Shown here: positions 22,819 to 31,896 of the stretch, in pieces
Numbering within the stretch: the stretch's first letter is position 1
Layout of the letters: every line of letters begins with the position of its first letter
Assembly: GCF_014323725.1 (NCBI RefSeq)
Contig: NZ_JABVED010000019.1
Span: 1 to 64,000 of the forward strand
Reading direction: 5' to 3'
Length of the DNA stretch: 64,000 bases
Origin: Actinokineospora xionganensis
GTDB taxonomy: Bacteria; Actinomycetota; Actinomycetes; Mycobacteriales; Pseudonocardiaceae
Notes under the pieces: generated by a model
The model's input: only the letters and a program-made list of their open reading frames with translations
Told to the model about the DNA's origin: nothing
The model's database searches: none
Translations under genes and position numbers: made by a program

Positions 22819-25800
22819 ATGCGTGCCCAAGTGCCCCTAACGCTTGCCTTGATAGCCGGTTCCTTAGCCATCCCAGTCGTGACCGCCGCAGCCGAGGGTG
22901 CGACGGTCACCATCACCTCGCCCGCCCTGTCCGTCAGCGTCGACGACAGCTTCCCCCGGGTGATCAGCTACACCGACCGCGCGAGCAACGCGGTGCTGCA
23001 CGGCAACGAGGACCCACTCACCCAGATCCGGGTCAACGGCACCACCTACACCCCCACCGTCACCTCGACCGTCGCGACCGACCGCGTCGACTACAAGCTC
23101 TCGTTCTCCGGCGTCACCATCGACGCACGGCTGTCGGTGAGCGGGTCCGTCGTGCACTTCGCGGTGACCGGCATCAGCGACACTCCCTCCCTGCGGGTGT
23201 CCAGCTTCGCCATCCCGGGCCACAACCTCGTCTCCGTGCGCAGCAGCCAGACCGGCGCCGCGCTCGCGACCGCTCGGATGAACACCGCGACCACCGGCAC
23301 CGGCGACACGTTCACCGCCATCACCTCGTCGACGCCCGCCGACACCGCGCCGGCTGGCGCGATGTTCGCCGTGGCCAACACGGCCACGCTCGGCGCGGCG
23401 ATCGTCTCGAACTCGTACTACGACAACCCTTCCGGCACCAACGCGAACGAGAGCGGACGTCTGCAGAAGCAGGTCGTCGCCAAGACCGGCTACCGCCGGG
23501 CAGGCCTGTGGAGCGGTGACTGGCTCTACCGGCCCGCGGGCGCGGCACTGACCGACACCGAGCCGCTGCCCTACGCGAAGGTCGCGATCACCCGCGACCG
23601 CAACGGTGACAGCACCGTCGACTGGCAGGACGCCGCCGTCGCCGCGCGCGACATCTGGACGGCGCCGCAGGGTTGGGAGCACACCGCGGACCGCGTGGTG
23701 CAGCGCATCCCGTTCAACTTCGGCTCGCAGGCCACGCACCCGTTCCCGCAGACCCTCGACGAGACCAAGCGGGTGGCCCGGGCCACCGATGGGCTCGGAC
23801 AGTTCGTGCTGCTCAAGGGTTACGGCTCCGAGGGCCATGACTCCGCGCACATGGACTACGGCTACGTCGGCCCGAAGATGGGCGGCGCCGCCGAACTGCG
23901 CGCGCTGACCGAGGCCGCCGAGGGGCTCAACGCCGACATCGGCGTGCACGTCAACGCGCACGAGGAATATCCCGTGTCGCGCACGTTCAACCCCGCCAAG
24001 CACACCGGCGCCAACGGCTGGGACTGGCTCGACCAGTCCTATGTGATCGACGCCCGCAAGGACGGCCAGTCCGGCGACCGGCTGGCCCGGCTCAACGAGC
24101 TCAAGGCGGCGGTGCCCGCGCTGGACTTCCTCTACGTCGACGTCTGGTACGGCGACGGCTACGTCTCCCGCAAGCTGGCGCGTGACATCAACGGGCTGGG
24201 CTGGCAGATGGCGACCGAGTTCCCGGACAAGCTGGTCGACAACACGGTGTGGACGCACTGGTCGGCCGACGTGAACTACGGCGGCACCGACTACAAGGGA
24301 ATCAACTCCCAGCTCGCCCGGTTCATCGGCAACCACACCCGCGACGACTGGATCGTCCGGCACCCGCTGCTCGGTGGCGCCGAACTCGAGGCCTACGAAG
24401 GCTGGCAGGGCAAGAAGGACTTCAACGCCTTCCTGCGCACCACCTTCGCAGTGAACCTGCCGACCAAGTACCTGCAGGGCTCGCCGATCACCAAGTGGAC
24501 CACTGACACGGTGACACTGGCCAACGGCGTCACGGTGACCAACGCGGGCGGCACCAAGGTCATCCGCGAGAACGGCCGGGAAGTGCTGCGCGGCAACGCC
24601 TATCTCCTCCCCCGTGACGGCAGGCTCTACCACTGGAACGCTTCCGGTGGCAACACGACGTGGACCCTGCCCGCGGGCTGGACCGCGCCGAAGCTCTACC
24701 AGCTCACCGACGCAGGCCGCGTGCTCGTCGGCGACCTGGCGGTCACCGCCGGGCAGGTCTCGCTGAACGCGGCCGCGAACACCGCCTACGTCGTCTACAA
24801 CGGCGCGGCGCCCGCGCAGGGCGACGCGAACTGGGGCCAGGGAACTCCGGTGAAGGACCCGGGCTTCTACGCCGGAAACCTGTCGGCGTGGTCGGTCACC
24901 GGCACGGGCGCCTCGGTCACCCGCAACGGCTCCGGCCAGAACGAGCTGACCGTCGCGGCGAACTCCACTCCGACGGTGTCGCAGCAGCTCACCGGTTTGA
25001 CCGCGGGCACGTACTCGGCCTCGGTGTGGGTCTCGACTCCCGCGGGCCGCAAGGCGACGCTGAGCGTGACACCGACAGGCGGGACAGCGGCTTCGGTGTA
25101 CGCCGACTGGTCCGGGGTCACCCAGGCCGCGGGCGGCAGTGAGAAGAACGGCACGACGATGCAGCGGATGAAGGTCCTCTTCGACGTCCCCGCCGGGCAG
25201 ACCACCGCGACGCTGGCGCTTTCCACCGCGACCGGCTCGGGCACCGTGGTCTTCGACGACGTCCGCGTGGTCCAGTCCGGGCGCACTCCCATGAACGGTC
25301 ACTACTTCGCCGAGGACTTCGAGAACGTCGACGCGGGCTGGGGACCGTTCGTCGTCGGCGGCGGTTCGCAGAACGACCCGCGAACCCACATCGCCCAGCG
25401 CAACGCGCCCTACACGCAGGCGGGCTGGAACGGGAAGCTGGTCGACGACGTGATCACCGGCGACAACTCGCTGAAGTCGCACGAGGAACGGCAGCGGCTG
25501 ATCTACCAGACGGTGCCGCAGACGCTGCGGTTCACCGAGGGCAGGCAGTACAAGGTGACGGCGAACTACCAGGCCGGGTTCGGCAACGAGTACGCCTTCG
25601 TCACCGGCTCGGGCGCCTCCGAGACCAGCTCCACCAACTTCGCCCAGGCGCGGACCACCACGGTGTTCAGCAAGACGTTCACCGCCGGACCCAACGCCTG
25701 GATCGGCGTCCGCAAGCTGACCCCCGAGAACTCCAACAACGAGGCCGACCTGATCCTCGACGACCTGGTGGTCGACGACCTCGGCCCCGGCGCCGGTGGG

Positions 25801-26682
25801 GATGTGGTGCGGGTGCCGCAGTCCGGGATGTCGGTGACCTATGTGGACTCGCAGGAGACCACGGGTGAGAACGGCGCCGCGGCCAACGTGTTGGACGGCA
25901 ACGCGAGCACGATCTGGCACACCAAGTGGGCGGGCGGTTCGGACCCGATGCCGCACGAGATCCGCGTGGACCTCGGCGCTACCTACAACGTGTCCACTGT
26001 GTATTACCTGCCGCGGCAGTCCCAGACCAACGGGCGGATCGCGAACTACGAGATCTACACCTCGACCGACGGGGTGAACTGGGGCGCGGCGGCGGCGACC
26101 GGCACGTTCCCCAACACCACGACGGAACAGGCGGTCACCTTCACCGCCCGACAGGCCCGGCACGTGCGGCTGCGCGCGCTGTCGGAGGTCGGCGGCAACC
26201 CGTGGACCGCGGTGGCCGAACTGAACGTCGGATACAAGCAGGCGGGCCGGATTCCGCAGTCGGGAATCACGGTGGCGTCGGTGTCCAGTCAGGACACCGC
26301 GACCAACGGCGCGGCGGCCAACGTGCTCGACGGCGTGGCGGACACGCTGTGGCACACCGCTTGGTCGCAGGTCGAGCCGGACGCGGCGTACCCGCACGAG
26401 ATCGTGCTCGACCTCGGCCGCTCCTACTCGGTGTCGTGCCTGCACCACCTGCCCCGGCAGAGTGGGGTCAACGGCAAGATCGCCGGCTACGAGGTCTACG
26501 TTTCCGCGGACGGCACGACGTGGGGCACGGCGGTGAAGACCGGGACGTTCGCCAACACGACGGCCGAGTCGGACGCCTGCTTCACGGCGAAGTCGGGGCG
26601 GTACGTCAAGTTCCGCGCCACCTCGGAGCAGGCGGGCGGGCCCTGGGCGTCGGTCGCCGAGCTGAACGTCACCGGGGTGTAG
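22819..26682 (+). CDS. Secreted GH101 endo-alpha-N-acetylgalactosaminidase with C-terminal discoidin domains
   Basis: A 1287-aa secreted hydrolase. The signal peptide is VPLTLALIAGSLAIPVVTAAA; the ATG at 22819 has AGGAG five bases upstream, better placed than GTG 22813. GH101 landmarks are LKGYGSEGHDSAHMDYG, IGVHVNAHEEYP, FLYVDVWYGDG with the probable nucleophile Asp441, and MATEFPDK with the probable acid/base Glu467. A galactose-binding-like domain follows (about 690-830), another beta domain, then two tandem F5/8 type C (CBM32-like) modules to the end. It should release Gal-beta-1,3-GalNAc from Ser/Thr-linked core 1 O-glycans. There is no sorting motif, so it is free or glycan-bound outside the cell. 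Confidence 0.88.
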   Translation: MRAQVPLTLALIAGSLAIPVVTAAAEGATVTITSPALSVSVDDSFPRVISYTDRASNAVLHGNEDPLTQIRVNGTTYTPTVTSTVATDRVDYKLSFSGVTIDARLSVSGSVVHFAVTGISDTPSLRVSSFAIPGHNLVSVRSSQTGAALATARMNTATTGTGDTFTAITSSTPADTAPAGAMFAVANTATLGAAIVSNSYYDNPSGTNANESGRLQKQVVAKTGYRRAGLWSGDWLYRPAGAALTDTEPLPYAKVAITRDRNGDSTVDWQDAAVAARDIWTAPQGWEHTADRVVQRIPFNFGSQATHPFPQTLDETKRVARATDGLGQFVLLKGYGSEGHDSAHMDYGYVGPKMGGAAELRALTEAAEGLNADIGVHVNAHEEYPVSRTFNPAKHTGANGWDWLDQSYVIDARKDGQSGDRLARLNELKAAVPALDFLYVDVWYGDGYVSRKLARDINGLGWQMATEFPDKLVDNTVWTHWSADVNYGGTDYKGINSQLARFIGNHTRDDWIVRHPLLGGAELEAYEGWQGKKDFNAFLRTTFAVNLPTKYLQGSPITKWTTDTVTLANGVTVTNAGGTKVIRENGREVLRGNAYLLPRDGRLYHWNASGGNTTWTLPAGWTAPKLYQLTDAGRVLVGDLAVTAGQVSLNAAANTAYVVYNGAAPAQGDANWGQGTPVKDPGFYAGNLSAWSVTGTGASVTRNGSGQNELTVAANSTPTVSQQLTGLTAGTYSASVWVSTPAGRKATLSVTPTGGTAASVYADWSGVTQAAGGSEKNGTTMQRMKVLFDVPAGQTTATLALSTATGSGTVVFDDVRVVQSGRTPMNGHYFAEDFENVDAGWGPFVVGGGSQNDPRTHIAQRNAPYTQAGWNGKLVDDVITGDNSLKSHEERQRLIYQTVPQTLRFTEGRQYKVTANYQAGFGNEYAFVTGSGASETSSTNFAQARTTTVFSKTFTAGPNAWIGVRKLTPENSNNEADLILDDLVVDDLGPGAGGDVVRVPQSGMSVTYVDSQETTGENGAAANVLDGNASTIWHTKWAGGSDPMPHEIRVDLGATYNVSTVYYLPRQSQTNGRIANYEIYTSTDGVNWGAAAATGTFPNTTTEQAVTFTARQARHVRLRALSEVGGNPWTAVAELNVGYKQAGRIPQSGITVASVSSQDTATNGAAANVLDGVADTLWHTAWSQVEPDAAYPHEIVLDLGRSYSVSCLHHLPRQSGVNGKIAGYEVYVSADGTTWGTAVKTGTFANTTAESDACFTAKSGRYVKFRATSEQAGGPWASVAELNVTGV

Positions 26683-26717
26683 GAAGTAGTGGGATCGACC
26701 AAGGGGGACCGGGAACG

Positions 26718-27968
26718 ATGCGCATGACACGAGCGGACGTTCCGGTCCCCCTTGTCCGGTCCGGTGAGGTGGCGAGCCGGACCGCCATCCGCCGGGCCAA
26801 CCTCGGCTTGGTGCTGCGCGACCTCAACACCCACGGATCGCGGTCGCAGACCCAGCTTGCCGAAGATCTCGGGCTGCCCAAGGCGACGGTGTCCACGCTG
26901 GTCAGCGAGCTGACCGAGCTGGGCCTCGTCTACCAGACCGATGCCACCCGGGCGGGCGCGGTCGGCAGGCCCCGGCAGACGGTGGAACTGCGCGGCACGG
27001 CCATCTGCGGCCTGGGTGTGGAGCTCACCGCCACCGACGCCCGCGCGGTCGCACTCGACCTGCGCGACGACGTCCTGCTCGACCGGTCCATCGCCATCGA
27101 CCGAGCCGACCCCGACACCGTGCTCGACGCCGTCGCGGCACTCATCCACGACGCACTGGCGGTGCTGGCCGAGTCCGGGAGCCACGTCCTCGGCATCACC
27201 ATCGCCGCGCCGGGCCAGCTGGACCGCGACGCGGGCGTGATCCGCTTCGCCGCTCCGCTGGGCTGGTCGGACGTGCAGCTGGTCGACGGGCTGATCTCAC
27301 GGCTGAACGCGGACGTCCCCCCGATGCGCATCGACAACGACGCCCGGCTCGGCGCGGTCGCGGAATACGCCGTGGCCCGCACCGAGGGCATCCACGACCT
27401 GCTCTACGTGACCGGTGGACTCGGCGTGGGGGCCGGAATCCTGGTGGACGGCCAGATCCTGCGCGGCGCCATGGGCTTCGCGGGCGAGATCGGCCACCTG
27501 CCACTGGGCAGGCCCGACCTGCCGTGCCCGTGCGGGCGCAGCGGATGCGTGGAGGCCACGGTCGGGGTGACCGCGTTTCTCGACACCGTGTCCGACCCGC
27601 CGCACGCGGTGCGTGACCTGGACCAGCAGATGACCGACCTGCGAACCCGCGCCGACGCGGGCGACCCCGTCGTGCTCGCCGCACTGGGCACCGTCGGGCA
27701 GGGCCTCGGCGTCGTCGTGGGCATGCTGATCGACGTCCTGAGCCCCCGAGCAGTGATCCTCGGCGGCTACTTCTCCTACTTCGGCGAGCACCTCCTCACC
27801 CACGTGCGGGGTGCCGTCGAGGCGCGGGCCATCGCAGGCCAAGCAGGCGGCTGCGACATCAGGACCTCCGGCTTCGCCTTCACCGGCCCGGCTCGAGGCG
27901 CCGCCCACACCGCCCTCGAAGCCCTCTTCACCGACCCCGTCGCCTGCATGGAGCACGCGAGCAGCTAA
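26718..27968 (+). CDS. ROK-family transcriptional regulator
   Basis: A 416-aa NagC/XylR-type repressor. The N-terminal winged HTH is at about 28-75 (SRSQTQLAEDLGLPKATVSTLV), followed by a ROK sugar-binding fold with GFAGEIGHLPLG and the zinc motif CPCGRSGCVEA. ATG 26718 is preceded by GGGGGA; a second ATG lies two codons on. It begins 35 nt after GH101 on the same strand and probably controls it through the palindrome at 22770-22796. The inducer is likely a GalNAc- or galactose-containing sugar (inference). Confidence 0.87.
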   Translation: MRMTRADVPVPLVRSGEVASRTAIRRANLGLVLRDLNTHGSRSQTQLAEDLGLPKATVSTLVSELTELGLVYQTDATRAGAVGRPRQTVELRGTAICGLGVELTATDARAVALDLRDDVLLDRSIAIDRADPDTVLDAVAALIHDALAVLAESGSHVLGITIAAPGQLDRDAGVIRFAAPLGWSDVQLVDGLISRLNADVPPMRIDNDARLGAVAEYAVARTEGIHDLLYVTGGLGVGAGILVDGQILRGAMGFAGEIGHLPLGRPDLPCPCGRSGCVEATVGVTAFLDTVSDPPHAVRDLDQQMTDLRTRADAGDPVVLAALGTVGQGLGVVVGMLIDVLSPRAVILGGYFSYFGEHLLTHVRGAVEARAIAGQAGGCDIRTSGFAFTGPARGAAHTALEALFTDPVACMEHASS

Positions 27969-28085
27969 CCCGCTCGCTCAGAAACACTCACCACACACTT
28001 TCGGCCTCGTACTGGCTGGTTCGCGCTGTCCCAGCGCCCCTTGAAACGCACGTCACACATATCGTCGTTGCATCGCGATACGTTC

Positions 28086-28095
28086 CGATATATCG
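28086..28095. promoter_or_regulatory. CGATATATCG palindrome upstream of padR
   Basis: A perfect 10-bp palindrome about 50 bp before padR, with related ATATCG, ATCGCGAT and TATCGCGA strings between 28058 and 28109. An AT-rich cluster of this kind in a high-GC genome is typical of a PadR autoregulatory operator; the promoter should lie here too. Confidence 0.45.
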
Positions 28096-28146
28096 TTGAG
28101 CTATCGCGAGCGACCGCTAGCGACATCTGAAACACAGGAGTGAACA

Positions 28147-28776
28147 ATGCGTACGTCCTTCGGACACCGCCGCCACCACCCGCGGCGCCACCACTTCCAC
28201 CACACCGACCACGTCGACACGCACTTCGACCCGGAGGCCGAGATGACCCCGCCGTTCCCCCCGCTGCCCCCGTTCCCTCCCGGCTTCGGCGGGCACGGAC
28301 CGGGTGGACGCGGGCGCCGCGGACCGGGCGGCCGTCAGCGTCGCGGCGATGTGCGTGCCGCCCTGCTCACGCTGCTTAAAGACCGGCCGATGCACGGCTA
28401 CGAGATGATCCAGGAGATCGCCCAGCGCACCGGCGGATTCTGGAAGCCGAGCCCCGGCTCGGTCTACCCCACGCTGCAGCTGCTCGCCGACGAAGGCCTT
28501 GTCCGCGCGACGGACGGGGACGGCGGCAAGCGCCTGTTCGAGCTGACCGAGGACGGGACCGCCGCTGTCGAGCAGTTCGGCGATACCGCACCGTGGGACC
28601 ACGTCACGGCGGGAGTCGACCCCGCGGAGGTCAGCCTGCGCGGCGCCATGGGCCAGTTCAGCGCGGCCGTCATCGGAGTATCCCAGGCCGCGAACGCACG
28701 ACAGAAGGCCAAGGCGATCGAGATCATCAACGAGGCCCGTCGCCAGCTCTACGCGGTGCTCGGCGAAGAGGACTAA
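28147..28776 (+). CDS. PadR-family transcriptional regulator with His-rich N terminus
   Basis: A 209-aa regulator. The PadR winged HTH (about 70-150) shows RAALLTLLKDRPMHGYEMIQ, SPGSVYPTLQLLADEGL and KRLFELTEDG; the C-terminal dimerisation helix ends with EIINEARRQLYAVL. The first 30 residues contain about ten histidines and a Pro-rich linker follows, which may bind metal or be simple low complexity. AGGAG precedes ATG 28147; ATG 28243, after GGAGG, is an alternative that would drop the His-rich segment. The gene ends tail-to-tail with the methyltransferase gene, overlapping by 4 nt. Confidence 0.88.
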   Translation: MRTSFGHRRHHPRRHHFHHTDHVDTHFDPEAEMTPPFPPLPPFPPGFGGHGPGGRGRRGPGGRQRRGDVRAALLTLLKDRPMHGYEMIQEIAQRTGGFWKPSPGSVYPTLQLLADEGLVRATDGDGGKRLFELTEDGTAAVEQFGDTAPWDHVTAGVDPAEVSLRGAMGQFSAAVIGVSQAANARQKAKAIEIINEARRQLYAVLGEED

Positions 28777-29525
28777 GCGAGGATCAGGCCGGTGGGCTTG
28801 CGCCGGATCAGCACCCGGTAGCCCACCGTGAACTCAAGTCCCGGCACCTCCGCGAGCGCGCGCGCCGCCACGGCCGCCGAGAACTCGATCCGCAGGACCG
28901 CCGCCATGCTCTCCCGGTCGGCGAAGCGCCACACCGTGGAGACCCGGTGGCGGGTGAACCCTTTGAGGTCGAAGAACTTGTCGACCTCCGCCGGGTCATA
29001 ATCCGGCAGGTCGGCCCGCATCCAGCGGCCGTACGGCGGGCACGCCGCGTCGAGGTCGACGATCACCAGGGTGCCGCCGGGACGTAGCACGCGGTCGGCC
29101 TCACGCAGCCCCGGGTCACAGCCGGGGCCGAAGAAGTACGCCGTTCTGGCGTGCACCACATCGAAGGTCGCGTCGCCGACCGGCAGGTCCTGCGCCGACC
29201 CCGGCGCCACCGCGATCCCGGGCATTCTCGCGATCCGCGCGCGGGCCCGCTCGACCAGCGGCGGGTGCGGCTCGACCCCGAGCACGGACCGGGCCTTCGA
29301 AGCGAATCGCGGCAGGTGGAAGCCGTCGCCGCAGCCGACGTCCAGGACGTCGCCCGACCAGTCGCACAGGTCGCCGAGGAGTCGCCACAGGGTGCCCTCG
29401 GCGTCCTGGGCGCGGTTCTCGGTCTCGTAGACCTCGGGCCAATGCCAGATGTTCGGGCTCGGCACGACCTCCGCCGCACGCAACGACGTGATCAGCCGAG
29501 CTCTAGCCCGCGCGACCATCCCCAT
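28773..29525 (-). CDS. Class I SAM-dependent methyltransferase
   Basis: A 250-aa protein with a Rossmann methyltransferase domain: motif I VLDVGCGDGFHLPRF (about 60-74), the acidic residue in VLGVEPHP, motif post-I ATFDVVHARTAYFFGPG, and GGTLVIVDLDA. The substrate cannot be told. It lies 20 nt downstream of cdsA on the same strand and may be co-transcribed with it. The start at 29525 is uncertain by two codons because a second ATG follows. Confidence 0.82.
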   Translation of the reverse strand: MGMVARARARLITSLRAAEVVPSPNIWHWPEVYETENRAQDAEGTLWRLLGDLCDWSGDVLDVGCGDGFHLPRFASKARSVLGVEPHPPLVERARARIARMPGIAVAPGSAQDLPVGDATFDVVHARTAYFFGPGCDPGLREADRVLRPGGTLVIVDLDAACPPYGRWMRADLPDYDPAEVDKFFDLKGFTRHRVSTVWRFADRESMAAVLRIEFSAAVAARALAEVPGLEFTVGYRVLIRRKPTGLILA

Positions 29526-29545
29526 ACCACCCAGGTAAGCACAGA

Positions 29546-30445
29546 TCAGGCTGGGACGAACAGGCGAAGCAACAACCAGGACACCACGGCGGAGGGAAGC
29601 AGCGAATCCATGCGGTCCATCAGGCCACCGTGCCCCGGCAGGAGCGTGCCCATGTCCTTCACGCCGAGATCGCGCTTGATCACCGATTCCACCAGGTCGC
29701 CCAGGGTGGCGGTGGCGACGATCGCGACGCCGAACAGCACGCCCTGCCAGATCTCGCCGCCCAGCATGAAGTGGACGGTGAGCGCACCCGCGACGACACC
29801 GGCGACCACCGAACCGCAGAAGCCCTCCCAGGACTTCTTCGGGCTGATCACCGGCGCCATCGGGTGCTTGCCGAACAGCACACCGGCGATGTACCCGCCG
29901 GTGTCGGAGCTGACCACGAGGATCATGAAGCAGAGAACCCGGGCGGCGCCGTCGGCGGGGACCACGAGCATCGCGGCGAAAGCGGCGAACAACGGCACGT
30001 AGGCCGCGGTGAAGACCGACGCGCTCGCGTCACGCAGGTAGCCCTCGACACCACCGCGCAAACGCCACAGCAGACACGCCAGGATCGTCACCACGAACCC
30101 GGTGAGCAGGCCGTCGCGACCGAACGGCCACGACAGCCACACCATCGCCTGACCACCGACCAGAACCGGCCACAGCGCCACGTCGATCCCCGCGCCGCGC
30201 TTGAGCGCGCCCACGAGTTCCCACGTCGCCACGGCGACCGCGATCGCCACGATGCCGATGAAGACATGCCGGACCGTCAACAGGGCGAGCAGCACAGCCC
30301 CGCCGAGCACGACGCCGACGCCGATCGCCGCGGGCAGGTTGCGGCCCGCGCGCGAGACGTTCGGCGCGGGCAGATCCGCGCTTCCGGTTGTCACCGGGTG
30401 GTCCCTAGATTCATGCTCCAACTCCCCGACGGGCCCGGCCACCAT
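29546..30445 (-). CDS. cdsA: Phosphatidate cytidylyltransferase CdsA
   Basis: A 299-aa membrane enzyme making CDP-diacylglycerol from phosphatidate and CTP for phospholipid synthesis. It has about eight membrane helices and the family signature near the C terminus (SVIKRDLGVKDMGTLLPGHG followed by GLMDRMDS). A cytoplasmic tail of about 35 residues precedes the first helix. ATG 30445 follows AAGGAG located in the frr-cdsA gap of 30 nt, so it is co-transcribed with frr. Confidence 0.94.
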   Translation of the reverse strand: MVAGPVGELEHESRDHPVTTGSADLPAPNVSRAGRNLPAAIGVGVVLGGAVLLALLTVRHVFIGIVAIAVAVATWELVGALKRGAGIDVALWPVLVGGQAMVWLSWPFGRDGLLTGFVVTILACLLWRLRGGVEGYLRDASASVFTAAYVPLFAAFAAMLVVPADGAARVLCFMILVVSSDTGGYIAGVLFGKHPMAPVISPKKSWEGFCGSVVAGVVAGALTVHFMLGGEIWQGVLFGVAIVATATLGDLVESVIKRDLGVKDMGTLLPGHGGLMDRMDSLLPSAVVSWLLLRLFVPA

Positions 30446-30475
30446 CTCCGCGTACTCCTTGCCAGCTGTTCGAGG

Positions 30476-31033
30476 TCAGACCTCGAGCAGTTCGGCTTCC
30501 TTGTGCTTGACGAGCTCTTCGACCTGGTGGACGTACTTGTCGGTCAGGTTCTGCAGTTCCTTCTCGGCGCGGACGACATCATCCTCACCCGACTCGCCGT
30601 CCTTCACCAGCCGGTCGAGCTCTTCCTTGGCCTTGCGGCGGACGCTGCGGATCGAGATCTTCGCGTCCTCACCCTTGGTCTTGGCGACCTTCACCATCTC
30701 CTTGCGGCGCTCCTCGGAGAGCTGCGGGATGACGATGCGGATGATGCTGCCGTCGTTGCTCGGGTTGACGCCCAGGTCGGAATCCCGGATCGCCTTCTCG
30801 ATGGCGTTGAGCTGGGTGGCGTCGTAGGGCTTGACGACCGCCATCCGGGCCTCGGGGACCGCGACGCTCGCCAACTGGTTGAGCGGGGTCATGGAGCCGT
30901 AGTACTCGACGTGGATGCGAGAGAACATCGACGGCGTCGCGCGACCGGTTCGGACGGAGTTCATGTCCTCCTTGGCCACCGACACGGCCTTTTCCATCTT
31001 CTCCTCGGCGTCGAGGAGTGTCTCGTCGATCAA
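30476..31033 (-). CDS. frr: Ribosome recycling factor
   Basis: A 185-aa protein, exactly the usual length, that splits post-termination ribosomes with EF-G. It has the characteristic start [16 protein letters not shown], the [13 protein letters not shown] segment and the C-terminal long helix ([21 protein letters not shown]). The start is a TTG at 31033 preceded by AAGGAG at seven bases; the family alignment supports it. It lies 25 nt after pyrH. Confidence 0.96.
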   Translation of the reverse strand: MIDETLLDAEEKMEKAVSVAKEDMNSVRTGRATPSMFSRIHVEYYGSMTPLNQLASVAVPEARMAVVKPYDATQLNAIEKAIRDSDLGVNPSNDGSIIRIVIPQLSEERRKEMVKVAKTKGEDAKISIRSVRRKAKEELDRLVKDGESGEDDVVRAEKELQNLTDKYVHQVEELVKHKEAELLEV

Positions 31034-31058
31034 GGGGGCGCTCCTTAAATGCAGTGGG

Positions 31059-31790
31059 TCACGCTGACTTCGCGGGCGTACTGACCAGCGTGCCGATCCT
31101 CTCACCACGCACCGCGCGGGCGATGTTCCCCTCCGTCAGGAGGTTGAACACGATGATCGGCATGTTGTTGTCCATGCAAAGGCTGAACGCGGTCGCGTCG
31201 GCGACCTTGAGTCCACGCTCCAACACCTCGCGGTGGGTGATGTCGGTGAACATCTTCGCGTTCGGGTCGAGCTTCGGGTCCGCGTCGTAGACACCGTCGA
31301 CGGCCTTGGCCATCAGCACCGCGTCGCAGCCGATCTCCAGGGCGCGCTGCGCGGCGGCGGTGTCGGTGGAGAAGTACGGCATGCCGACCCCGCAACCGAA
31401 GATGACCACGCGGCCCTTCTCCAGGTGCCGCTCGGCGCGGCGCGGGATGTAGGGCTCGGCGACCTGGCCCATGGTGATGGCCGTCTGGACGCGGGTGTCG
31501 ATGCCTTCCTTCTCCAGGAAGTCCTGCAGGGCGAGACAGTTCATGACGGTGCCCAGCATCGCCATGTAGTCGGCCCGGTCGCGGTCCATCCCGCGCTGGC
31601 TCAGCTCCGCGCCGCGGAAGAAGTTGCCACCGCCGATGACGATCGAGGTCTGCACGCCGCCGCGGACGACGTCGGCGATCTGCCGGGCCACCGCGTAGAC
31701 GACGTCCGGGTCGACACCGACCTCGCCGCCGCCGAACATCTCGCCGCCCAGCTTGAGCAGGACTCGGCGGAAGCTGCCGTTCTGAGTCAC
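31059..31790 (-). CDS. pyrH: UMP kinase
   Basis: A 243-aa amino-acid-kinase-fold enzyme phosphorylating UMP to UDP. It has the phosphate loop [12 protein letters not shown], the [11 protein letters not shown] motif and the [17 protein letters not shown] region, then [22 protein letters not shown]. The GTG start at 31790 follows GAGGAGGGG; the upstream in-frame residues are not family-like. It belongs to the conserved rpsB-tsf-pyrH-frr-cdsA cluster. A hairpin lies between tsf and this gene. Confidence 0.96.
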   Translation of the reverse strand: MTQNGSFRRVLLKLGGEMFGGGEVGVDPDVVYAVARQIADVVRGGVQTSIVIGGGNFFRGAELSQRGMDRDRADYMAMLGTVMNCLALQDFLEKEGIDTRVQTAITMGQVAEPYIPRRAERHLEKGRVVIFGCGVGMPYFSTDTAAAQRALEIGCDAVLMAKAVDGVYDADPKLDPNAKMFTDITHREVLERGLKVADATAFSLCMDNNMPIIVFNLLTEGNIARAVRGERIGTLVSTPAKSA

Positions 31791-31810
31791 GTAAGACCCC
31801 TCCTCGTGAC

Positions 31811-31848
31811 TATGCCCCGCCCTCGGTCGGTACCGGGGACGGGGCATA
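31811..31848 (-). terminator. Hairpin between tsf and pyrH
   Basis: TATGCCCCG (31811-31819) and CGGGGCATA (31840-31848) pair perfectly, with further pairing possible inside the 20-nt loop. It follows the tsf stop by about 50 nt and could be a terminator or attenuator limiting pyrH expression relative to the translation genes. Confidence 0.5.
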
Positions 31849-31896
31849 ACCCTAGTCACTGTGTTGCTGTTAGGGCCTGCTTAGGTGCCCTATCGG

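Noticed and set aside
22864-26730. A 1288-codon open frame on the minus strand opposite GH101
   Set aside because: It is the antisense of a clear GH101 gene; the translation is Val/Gly/Arg/His-rich low complexity with no family motif, typical of high-GC antisense frames.
26718-27968. Treating the second ROK gene as another sugar kinase
   Set aside because: It has an N-terminal winged HTH of about 75 residues that the kinase at 14784 lacks, so it is a regulator.
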